From Desulfurococcales archaeon (GTDB lineage: Archaea > Thermoproteota > Thermoprotei_A > Sulfolobales > NBVN01): a DNA stretch of 5,484 nucleotides. A model generated the notes under the pieces. That model did no database searches. It had not been told where the DNA came from and was given only the letters and a program-made list of their open reading frames with translations. The DNA is taken from assembly GCA_027061705.1 (NCBI GenBank), contig JAMOVB010000154.1:1-5484 (forward strand), read 5' to 3'. The translations under genes and the position numbers were made by a program. Shown here in pieces: positions 1-5,484 of the stretch (its first letter is position 1; each line of letters starts with the position of its first letter).

Positions 1-1452
1 CTGCGTCACTGCAACCACGTTCAAACCGAACTTACGGCCTTCCCTGAAAACGCGGGTCAGCCCGCCTCGCTCACTCCCTGCGAATCGGTGCGCTTCCTCC
101 GCGACTATTAGCATGGGCCTCCGCACGCTCTTCTCAAGGCCGAATAGGCAGTCTATTAACCCGTCAACATACACCCTCTGGACGGATCTGCTCTCAATAG
201 CCGAGAGGTTAACGATAGTCACACCTTCAAGCAGTTGGGTAGGGTTAACCCACCTAATGCTCCCTTCCTCTAGACCTGTTAATGACTTAATGTAAGGTAT
301 TAGAGATCTAATGACATCCCGGCTGAAGCCCAGGTAGGTGTGCGCGTTGGGGTCTGAAAGAACTTCTAGGAGCTCGGCTAGAGTCGGTTCTTTAAAGATC
401 TTGTAGGTATACATTATAGCATGGTAGAGTGCGGCCTTCTGAACGTTACCTAGTCGGAACGCATTCGCTATGGAATCAGCTACCTCCTCGGCCCTGACCT
501 GCGGTTGCTTCCCATACGTTGAGAGGAGGTTCACAGGGTTGTTTACAGGCGAGATTACCTTAGAGTCACCTACCCCTAGGTACTCGCCATGAACATCTAG
601 GATTAGGACAGGGATCCCTAGCTTAAGTGCGTTATGGACTAGTAGCTTGGCGACGCTGGTCTTACCCGTACCTGAGGAGCCGGTAATTATTACGTGGTTA
701 TTCTCACCTAAAGTGAAGCTTATAGAAGGTCTGCAAACGCCTCTTCCGGCAAGTCTCTTAACGGGTGTCCCTATAAGTACTCCCGCACCCTCTACCCACG
801 TGGGGGGAATGCCCTTCTCTCTTAAGGCTAGCGGGGCTAGCGCTAGTGGAAGCGTTAGCGGTGCCGCGTAGGCTATGGCTCCGCATACGAGAGTAAGGAT
901 TGCATGATTTACTGACTTCCCCCTGATGCTATAGGCGAATGACGCCGATGCAACTACCGACGCCGCTATACTGAGTGATACCGACCTCAGGTCGGCAGAT
1001 GCTATGGGTGAGAATCCAGCTGCATACTGTATTAACGCCTTAAGAATTAGCGACACCCCAACACCTCCTATGAAGACCGACACCACGTCCGCAGATGCTC
1101 GCACTGGCTGTGGAGAAGGCCTAAGTCTCTGCCCTCGCCAGACGCTTAAGCCGCCTGCAAACCCTATCAGATACGCGGTCGCGGTTATAGCTAATGTTTG
1201 GGCAACATAGCTAGGCCCAGACGTTACCGGAAGTTGAAGCGCCGCGATTATCAGCACGGCCACGAACTCTACGGCCATTAGCGGCAAGCTACGGATCCTC
1301 CCAGCTATATAGCCAGCTATACCTGCGAGCACCCACGTTGTAGCAGTTCCTAACACAGCTATGAAGCCTAGCCATGAGGATGAATAGTATATTAAGGTAT
1401 TAACCAATGTCAGCGCCACAGCGCCGAGCACGGTCTCTTCATTCGCCTGCAA
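1..1452 (-). CDS. Polytopic membrane protein with HerA/DUF87-type ATPase domain (partial; C-terminus beyond window)
   Basis: Translating the minus strand from 1452 gives 484 uninterrupted residues to the window edge. Residues 5-208 are hydrophobic and fall into about six or seven membrane segments (roughly 5-24, 27-50, 57-75, 82-104, 122-145, 157-174, 183-208). A short linker (209-250) leads into a P-loop ATPase: Walker A GSSGTGKT at 258-265, LDVHGEY at 285-291, Walker B LIVAEEAH at 448-455 with acidic residues E452/E453, then REGRKFG at 470-476 and VVAVTQ at 479-484. This order is the HerA/DUF87 signature of hexameric DNA-translocating ATPases related to FtsK and VirB4. I infer a membrane-anchored ATPase that moves DNA or protein. 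A CedB/TedB-like DNA-import role is possible but unproven. The start is TTG, preceded by GGAG five bases upstream; it is the first usable start after an in-frame stop at 1510-1512. The family is clear, the exact function is not. The remainder of the ATPase lies outside the window. Confidence 0.85.
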   Translation of the reverse strand, partial: MQANEETVLGAVALTLVNTLIYYSSSWLGFIAVLGTATTWVLAGIAGYIAGRIRSLPLMAVEFVAVLIIAALQLPVTSGPSYVAQTLAITATAYLIGFAGGLSVWRGQRLRPSPQPVRASADVVSVFIGGVGVSLILKALIQYAAGFSPIASADLRSVSLSIAASVVASASFAYSIRGKSVNHAILTLVCGAIAYAAPLTLPLALAPLALREKGIPPTWVEGAGVLIGTPVKRLAGRGVCRPSISFTLGENNHVIITGSSGTGKTSVAKLLVHNALKLGIPVLILDVHGEYLGVGDSKVISPVNNPVNLLSTYGKQPQVRAEEVADSIANAFRLGNVQKAALYHAIMYTYKIFKEPTLAELLEVLSDPNAHTYLGFSRDVIRSLIPYIKSLTGLEEGSIRWVNPTQLLEGVTIVNLSAIESRSVQRVYVDGLIDCLFGLEKSVRRPMLIVAEEAHRFAGSERGGLTRVFREGRKFGLNVVAVTQ

Positions 1453-1457
1453 ACCAA

Positions 1458-1461
1458 CTCC
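1458..1461 (-). promoter_or_regulatory. Ribosome binding site (GGAG) for the membrane HerA-type ATPase
   Basis: On the minus strand GGAG lies five bases ahead of TTG at 1452-1450. It supports this unusual start codon over the next in-frame candidate, GTG at 1431-1429. A transcript started from the TATA-like box at 1485-1492 would begin close to this site, so the leader would be only about ten bases long. Confidence 0.55.
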
Positions 1462-1483
1462 GTAATACAGAGCGGTATTTACT

Positions 1484-1493
1484 GTTTTAAAAC
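1484..1493. promoter_or_regulatory. Palindromic TATA-like box, probably shared by the divergent promoters
   Basis: GTTTTAAAAC is a perfect 10-base palindrome in the 80-base gap between the two divergent genes. Its centre (about 1488.5) is 27 bases from roughly 1461 on the minus strand, just before the GGAG and TTG start, and 27 bases from roughly 1515 on the plus strand, 18 bases before the helicase ATG. That fits the usual archaeal TATA-to-start distance in both directions. On the plus strand a neighbouring AACTAAAAC stretch (1491-1499) could also serve. The assignment is by position and composition only; no transcript evidence is available. Confidence 0.5.
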
Positions 1494-1532
1494 TAAAACC
1501 TCTGAAGACCTAAGGGACAGTGCTGGTAAGGC

Positions 1533-4385
1533 ATGCGTGGCGGTGACGCATGGGTATCTCTAGGGATGTGTGGGAAAATTGCCGATGCTATGAAGAGGTT
1601 AGGCTACTCAGCACCAACGAAAGTCCAAGCAGCTGCCATACCTAAGGTCCTCAGCGGCAGGCACACGCTCATAGTGGCGCCGACAGGGAGCGGAAAGACC
1701 GAGGCTGCGTTACTGCCAATACTCTCACGCATGGTCTGTAGCGGGCGGAAATTCAAACCCATAGTTGCGTTATACATCACACCATTAAGAGCGTTAAACA
1801 GGGATATGTTCCGGAGGTTCGAGCAACTTGCGGGCGTCGTCGGCATTAAGGTAGCTATAAGGCACGGGGACACTCCAAGCAGGTTAAGAAAAGAGATAGT
1901 GAGGTCGCCGCCTCACATACTCATCACGACGCCCGAGACGCTAGCGATAATGCTGGTTAATGAGGGTATGCGTAGGTGGTTGCGTAACGTAAGGTGGGTG
2001 GTTATCGACGAATTTCACGAAATCCTATCGAGCAAGCGCGGTGCCCACCTACTTGCAGATCTTGAGCGGCTGCGTAAACTAGCCGGTCCATACCAGAGGA
2101 TAGCTCTCTCAGCAAGCATTGGGAACCCCTACGACGCTGCCGAAGCTCTCGCACCGGGAAAGCTCGTTAACGTTGTAGTTACCAGCAGTTCGAGAGAGGC
2201 GGAGATCATCGTCGAGTTCATACCGCAGGCCCGTAGGGATGAGTTAGCAGCAGCAATAGCTGAGAAGGTGGTCAAGCACGGTAAAGTCCTGGTATTCACT
2301 AACACCCGTGATGAGGCGGAAGCGTTAGGAAGCATACTCCAAACGCATATCCTGAGAAAGGGCTTAGGGATTAAAGTGGCTGTTCACCACGGCTCCCTAG
2401 CCAAGCAGGTTAGGAAATCCGTCGAGGATGGGTTGAAGCACGGATCAATAAACGCTGTCATATGCACCTCAAGCCTAGAGCTGGGCATAGACATAGGCGA
2501 CGTTAACGCAGTTATTCAGGTAGGCTCCCCTAAGCAAGTAACTAAGCTCCTCCAACGCGTGGGTAGGTCTAGACATAGAGCAGGCAGCAAGGCCGTAGGG
2601 TACGTCATCGTTAGAGGCTCCGTAAGTGAGGCGCTTGAGTCCATAGTGATAGCAAGAAGAGCTGTGTCAGGGGATGTCGAGCCCGCTAGATGTATTAGGA
2701 AACCCCTTGACGTCCTGCTACACGTGATAGTTGGTATGGGTTTAGAGAGCGACGGCTTCACTTTGGAGGACGCCCTCGACACGCTGACTAAGTCGTACCC
2801 CTTTATGAATCTTACCGAGTCAGAACTACTTAAGATCGTGGAGCTGAGCCGCAGGTTAAGGTACCTCAAGTTTGAGGGTGGGAGGTTTAAGACCACCGGT
2901 AGGGGTCGCCTCTACTACCTTAGAACTACAATGATAGTAGATACGCCTAGGTATGACGTGATAGACCTAACAACTTCGAGGAAGATCGGCTACTTTGACG
3001 AGGACTTCATAGTGTCGCTTATCGACAGCTCAGCCGAGAATAGATCGGTAGTCCTCTCCGGGAGGGTGTGGAGGGTTGTAGGTATTAGCGATTCCGACCG
3101 TAAGGTTTACGTGGAGCCTCCAGAGAGCCTCACGCAGGCTTCAATACCTTTCTGGAGAGGTGAAAGCATACCTGTTGAGTATAAGGTGGCGCGTGAGGCA
3201 TGCGCTCTCAGACGGTTGCTCGCCCTTAATTACGTCCCGGACCCCGTGAGGCAGGTCTCTAATGAGGATACGTTAGAGTTGATTAGACATTTAATCAGAA
3301 GACATGTTGAGAGCGGGTATCCTCTACCAAGCGAGAAAGTTGCGGTCGTCGAGATAGTTAACGGAGGTGAAGGCGTGGTCATTCACGCCTGCCTCGGTAG
3401 CAGAGGGAATAAGGGCCTCGCTATACTCCTTTCGTATATGTTGAGCAGATACCTAGGCAGGGGAGTCGGTTTCGGAATCACCCCGTACTCGGTAATGCTT
3501 CAGGTCGGGCGTATCGGGTACGCCGCCAGCGATTCCGGCGCCAACACCTTACGCAGGTTCATATCGGCGGTTCTTAAGGATGCGGGATCCATGGCGAGAC
3601 TTGATGAAGCATTGAGGGACACCTCTACGTACAGACTGGCGGTTTCAAAGGTGCTCAGAAGAATGGGCATCATACCGCAGGACGCCAGCTCTGAAGTTGT
3701 GAAGGTGCTGGTGAGAAGATTCGCCGACGACGAGCTAGTTAGTAGGGAGGCTCTAAATGAGGTTTTCTTTAGAGTGGTTGACAGGGATGCCTTAGAGAAG
3801 TTCCTTAAGGGCTTAAGGGACGGGAGCATTAGTTTGAGATTCGTTGAGGTCTCTAAGCAGTCGCCCTTAGCAACAGATTTGCTTGTTATGGCTGGCGGCA
3901 TCTTACCCGGCGTGGCTAGGGGAGGGGTTCTCCCTGAGGGCGTAGTGGCTGAGTTATTGAAGAGGAGAATACTTAGTAAGAAGGTTAGCCTAATATGCAT
4001 GCTCTGCGGTAGGGTTTGGGAGGCCGAGATCTCGGCGCTTCCTCAGAGGATCAAATGCCCGGCATGCGGTAGTGGTTTAGTCGCTCCCTACTTCGGAAAG
4101 GACGTGGGCCGCGTCGCGGACATAGCTAGGAGAGGTATGCGGGCTGGGCGAAGGTATAAGTTCGTGCTTAATGGGGATGAACGGAGAGTCTTCGAGGAGC
4201 TGCTGGACTCGGCTAAGCTCGTGCTAGACTACGGCAGGCAGGCGGTTGAGGCGTTAGCGGTTCGCGGCATCGGCCCTAAGAGCGCGGCTAAGGTTCTGGG
4301 TAGGCTTAGGGGGCGGGACTTCTATTTAGAGCTGTATAGGATGGAGAGGACGTACGTAAGGACGCGCAGGTTCTGGAAGGATTAA
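1533..4385 (+). CDS. lhr: Lhr-type superfamily 2 DEAD/DEAH-box helicase with C-terminal zinc ribbon and helix-hairpin-helix
   Basis: This is a complete 950-residue ATP-dependent nucleic-acid helicase. RecA1 carries a Q-like element (PTKVQ, 28-32), motif I APTGSGKT (49-56), Ia TPLRALNR (83-90), Ib TTPETL (132-137), motif II DEFH (159-162) and motif III SAS (193-195). RecA2 carries motif IV VLVFTNTRDEAE (252-263), motif V CTSSLELGIDIG (311-322) and motif VI QRVGRSRHR (341-349). A winged-helix-like region (about 370-460) and the Lhr core (about 460-780) follow; the stretch around 610-660 resembles the Lhr-specific fold. The tail adds a CxxC...CxxC zinc ribbon (C822, C825, C842, C845) and a helix-hairpin-helix (about 905-925, GIGPKSAAK). 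Lhr proteins unwind DNA or RNA:DNA hybrids and are linked to repair and RNA metabolism; this member's substrate is unknown. ATG 1533 is chosen because an in-frame TAA lies at 1527-1529 and the residues before M12 fit the family's N-terminus. The ribosome site is weak (GGTAAGG almost touching the ATG). ATG 1566 is the alternative. Confidence 0.93.
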   Translation: MRGGDAWVSLGMCGKIADAMKRLGYSAPTKVQAAAIPKVLSGRHTLIVAPTGSGKTEAALLPILSRMVCSGRKFKPIVALYITPLRALNRDMFRRFEQLAGVVGIKVAIRHGDTPSRLRKEIVRSPPHILITTPETLAIMLVNEGMRRWLRNVRWVVIDEFHEILSSKRGAHLLADLERLRKLAGPYQRIALSASIGNPYDAAEALAPGKLVNVVVTSSSREAEIIVEFIPQARRDELAAAIAEKVVKHGKVLVFTNTRDEAEALGSILQTHILRKGLGIKVAVHHGSLAKQVRKSVEDGLKHGSINAVICTSSLELGIDIGDVNAVIQVGSPKQVTKLLQRVGRSRHRAGSKAVGYVIVRGSVSEALESIVIARRAVSGDVEPARCIRKPLDVLLHVIVGMGLESDGFTLEDALDTLTKSYPFMNLTESELLKIVELSRRLRYLKFEGGRFKTTGRGRLYYLRTTMIVDTPRYDVIDLTTSRKIGYFDEDFIVSLIDSSAENRSVVLSGRVWRVVGISDSDRKVYVEPPESLTQASIPFWRGESIPVEYKVAREACALRRLLALNYVPDPVRQVSNEDTLELIRHLIRRHVESGYPLPSEKVAVVEIVNGGEGVVIHACLGSRGNKGLAILLSYMLSRYLGRGVGFGITPYSVMLQVGRIGYAASDSGANTLRRFISAVLKDAGSMARLDEALRDTSTYRLAVSKVLRRMGIIPQDASSEVVKVLVRRFADDELVSREALNEVFFRVVDRDALEKFLKGLRDGSISLRFVEVSKQSPLATDLLVMAGGILPGVARGGVLPEGVVAELLKRRILSKKVSLICMLCGRVWEAEISALPQRIKCPACGSGLVAPYFGKDVGRVADIARRGMRAGRRYKFVLNGDERRVFEELLDSAKLVLDYGRQAVEALAVRGIGPKSAAKVLGRLRGRDFYLELYRMERTYVRTRRFWKD

Positions 4386-4412
4386 TGCTACGTGGTATGC
4401 GGTGTAGTAAGG

Positions 4413-4420
4413 TATTTATC
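4413..4420 (+). promoter_or_regulatory. TATA-like box ahead of serS
   Basis: TATTTATC is the most AT-rich stretch in the 73-base gap after the helicase stop codon. Transcription starting about 26 bases downstream would begin near 4442, leaving a leader of about 15 bases before the serS ATG. This suggests serS can be transcribed on its own, although read-through from the helicase gene is not excluded: no T-rich terminator was seen between the two. Confidence 0.4.
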
Positions 4421-4448
4421 TCAGTCGCTAAAGTAAGCGTAGTGGTCT

Positions 4449-4453
4449 GGTGA
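4449..4453 (+). promoter_or_regulatory. Ribosome binding site (GGTGA) that fixes the serS start
   Basis: GGTGA is complementary to the 3' end of archaeal 16S rRNA and lies five bases ahead of ATG 4459. It overlaps the in-frame GTG at 4450, which therefore cannot be the start. The protein from ATG 4459 begins [10 protein letters not shown], matching the short N-terminus typical of archaeal seryl-tRNA synthetases as I recall them. Confidence 0.7.
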
Positions 4454-4458
4454 ACAGT

Positions 4459-5139
4459 ATGCCTTGGTCCGTACTTAAGGTGCTGAGAACGAATCCGGAC
4501 TTAATGAGGGAGAACTTAAAGAAGAGGTTTATGGATCCCGCCTTAGTTGACGAGTTCCTGAAAGTTGATAGCGAGTGGCGCCGCGTGCAGACGGAGCTCA
4601 ACAGGTTGAGGCACGAGCATAACGTAATAAGCTCACAAATAGCTAAAGCCCCCGCCGATAGGAGAGGCGAACTAATAGCTAAGGCTAAGGAGTTGCTTGA
4701 GGAGATAGGCAGGCTTGAGGCCAAGCTGAAGGAGCTTGAGAAGAGGAGATTGGAAATACTTGATAATATGCCGAGCTTACTGCATGAGTCGGTCCCCATC
4801 GGCCCGGACGACAGCTACAACGCTGTGGTGAGGGTCTGGGGCAAGGCCTTAGTTCAGAGGAAGCATCTAGAGACATTCCTTGCGGAGACGGAGGGCAAGG
4901 GCGTTAAGATGGAGTACGAGGTCACCGATAGGGAATTAGTGGGTCATGCAGACATGCTTGAGTATGTGCTCAAGTTGGGTGACACTCTGAAGGCCGGTGA
5001 GGTCGCCGGATCCAGATTCTATTACCTGTTCAACGACATCGTCTGGCTCGACATGGCCCTACTTTCCTATGCCATAGACTACCTAACCAGCAAGGGATTC
5101 ACGCTAGTTCCTCAAAGGCAAGTATATGCGGGGCGTTGA
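4459..5139 (+). CDS. serS: Seryl-tRNA synthetase, N-terminal part (gene interrupted by a frame change)
   Basis: SerRS charges tRNA-Ser with serine in the cytoplasm, using ATP. This 226-residue frame holds the N-terminal half. The opening [15 protein letters not shown] (9-23) is typical of the family. Two charged helices (about 27-63 and 68-103) form the antiparallel coiled-coil arm that binds the long variable arm of tRNA-Ser. The linker [11 protein letters not shown] (103-113) follows, then the start of the catalytic core: [20 protein letters not shown] (161-180), GSRFYYL (184-190) and motif 1 SKGFTLVP (211-218), whose last proline is the conserved class II motif 1 proline. The frame then ends in TGA at 5137-5139, although homology continues in the next frame. 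About four residues expected after the motif 1 proline (a PPYM-like stretch) also seem absent. The family is certain. Whether the gene is intact in the organism is doubtful. This is the rod-armed common SerRS, not the rare methanogen-type enzyme. Confidence 0.9.
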   Translation: MPWSVLKVLRTNPDLMRENLKKRFMDPALVDEFLKVDSEWRRVQTELNRLRHEHNVISSQIAKAPADRRGELIAKAKELLEEIGRLEAKLKELEKRRLEILDNMPSLLHESVPIGPDDSYNAVVRVWGKALVQRKHLETFLAETEGKGVKMEYEVTDRELVGHADMLEYVLKLGDTLKAGEVAGSRFYYLFNDIVWLDMALLSYAIDYLTSKGFTLVPQRQVYAGR

Positions 5140-5484
5140 GGAGTTTGAGGCGTTTAAGGACGCGCTCTATAAAATAGATGGTGAGGATCTCTACCTAATA
5201 GCGACTGCGGAGCACCCCCTAGCAGCGATGCATGCAGGTGACACAATACCCGAGGAGGAGCTGCCGAGGCTCTACGTAGGCGTAAGCCCTTGCTTCCGGA
5301 AGGAGGCTGGAGCCGCTAACAGGGACATTAAAGGGATATTCAGAGTCCACCAGTTCCATAAGGTCGAGCAGTTCGCGTACACACTACCTGAGCAGAGCTG
5401 GGAGGTCTTCGATATGCTCATACGTAACGCGGAGGATCTCTATAAGGGGCTTGGAATACCGTTCAGGATAGTCAATATAGCGTC
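5126..5484 (+). CDS. serS: Seryl-tRNA synthetase, catalytic part in the shifted frame (partial at window edge)
   Basis: This is the continuation of the same serS gene, one base out of frame with the upstream part and open to the window end. Reading from 5126 it contains [20 protein letters not shown] (residues 3-22), the serine-site segment [10 protein letters not shown] (27-36), and class II motif 2 CFRKEAG (56-62) followed by [14 protein letters not shown] (70-83). R58 corresponds to the motif 2 arginine that contacts ATP. Motif 3 and the C-terminus should lie beyond the window; family members are about 450 residues long. Homology to the family probably resumes at about 5132. ATG 5126 is simply the nearest in-frame ATG and is probably not a real start, since it has only a weak AAGG upstream. 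Sequence conservation on both sides of the junction is high, which argues for a recent mutation or a sequencing error rather than an old decayed gene. Confidence 0.85.
   Translation, partial: MRGVEEFEAFKDALYKIDGEDLYLIATAEHPLAAMHAGDTIPEEELPRLYVGVSPCFRKEAGAANRDIKGIFRVHQFHKVEQFAYTLPEQSWEVFDMLIRNAEDLYKGLGIPFRIVNIA
5128..5134 (+). other. Probable site of the serS frame change (GCGGGGC)
   Basis: Removing one G from the four-G run at 5130-5133 joins the two frames cleanly: the reading becomes QVYAG then VEEFEAF, which fits the family pattern R-x-V-x-x-G-V as I recall it. With the base present, the upstream frame reads GGG CGT TGA and stops. Homopolymer miscounting is a common sequencing error, so this run is the first place to check. 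Confidence 0.6.

Noticed and set aside
647..1210. Plus-strand open frames at 647-871 and 1004-1210 opposite the membrane ATPase gene
   Set aside because: They lie fully over the minus-strand gene, whose Walker motifs and membrane segments are clear, and show no domain of their own.
1..1452. Standard repair HerA in a nurA-mre11-rad50 cluster
   Set aside because: The N-terminus is a membrane domain rather than the HerA barrel, and none of those partners is seen in the window; genes further left cannot be judged.
1500..1532. Box C/D-type small RNA in the divergent gap, suggested by a CTGA at 1502-1505
   Set aside because: No C box or paired C'/D' elements at the right spacing were found.
3500..4000. 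A long open frame (166 codons) on the minus strand inside the helicase gene
   Set aside because: It is antisense to a strongly conserved coding region, has no recognisable domain and is rich in serine, leucine and threonine as expected of a frame opposite biased codons.
4450..4452. GTG at 4450 as the serS start
   Set aside because: It lies inside the GGTGA ribosome site that serves ATG 4459, and it would add residues not typical of the family.
4386..4458. Terminator or tRNA in the gap between lhr and serS
   Set aside because: There is no T-run and no stem-loop or cloverleaf that I could build; the gap is explained by a promoter-like box and a ribosome site.
4428..4876. Minus-strand open frames opposite the N-terminal part of serS
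   Set aside because: They mirror the coiled-coil coding sequence of serS and contain no known motif.
5126..5484. A natural two-gene split of SerRS with an independent catalytic subunit starting at ATG 5126
   Set aside because: The split falls inside the catalytic core next to motif 1, the upstream ribosome site is weak, and a one-base change restores a normal single gene.

Overview
The window looks archaeal, most likely from a thermophilic member of the Thermoproteota/TACK group. This rests on three observations: AT-rich TATA-like boxes about 25-30 bases ahead of very short leaders, GGAG/GGTGA ribosome sites, and the families present (a HerA-type ATPase, an archaeal-style Lhr helicase and a seryl-tRNA synthetase of the kind recalled from crenarchaea). 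AGG/AGA arginine and ATA isoleucine codons are common in all genes. No closer taxonomic placement can be supported from the sequence alone.

Layout. (1) Positions 1-1452, minus strand: the first 484 residues of a large gene that runs off the left edge. It encodes about six to seven membrane segments (residues 5-208) followed by a HerA/DUF87-type P-loop ATPase with Walker A, Walker B and the conserved R-x-G-R-K-F-G block. It looks like a membrane-anchored DNA-pumping ATPase. (2) Positions 1453-1532: a short divergent intergenic region with a perfect 10-base palindrome, GTTTTAAAAC, placed so that it could act as TATA box in both directions. (3) Positions 1533-4385, plus strand: a complete 950-residue Lhr-type superfamily 2 helicase with a C-terminal four-cysteine zinc ribbon and a helix-hairpin-helix segment. 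(4) Positions 4386-4458: a short gap with a TATA-like box and a GGTGA ribosome site. (5) Positions 4459-5484, plus strand: serS, seryl-tRNA synthetase, cut by the right edge and broken by a frame change near 5131. The N-terminal part stops at 5139 and the catalytic part continues in the next frame to the window end.

The genes do not form an obvious single pathway. The left gene is divergent from the helicase. The helicase and serS are co-oriented, 73 bases apart, and serS appears to have its own promoter. The points most worth a second look are the fusion of a polytopic membrane domain to a HerA ATPase, which may be related to archaeal DNA-import (Ced/Ted) or another DNA-translocation machine, and the broken serS, where a reading-frame change coincides with what looks like a small loss of residues right after class II motif 1. 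No RNA gene, insertion sequence, CRISPR array or integration site was seen.
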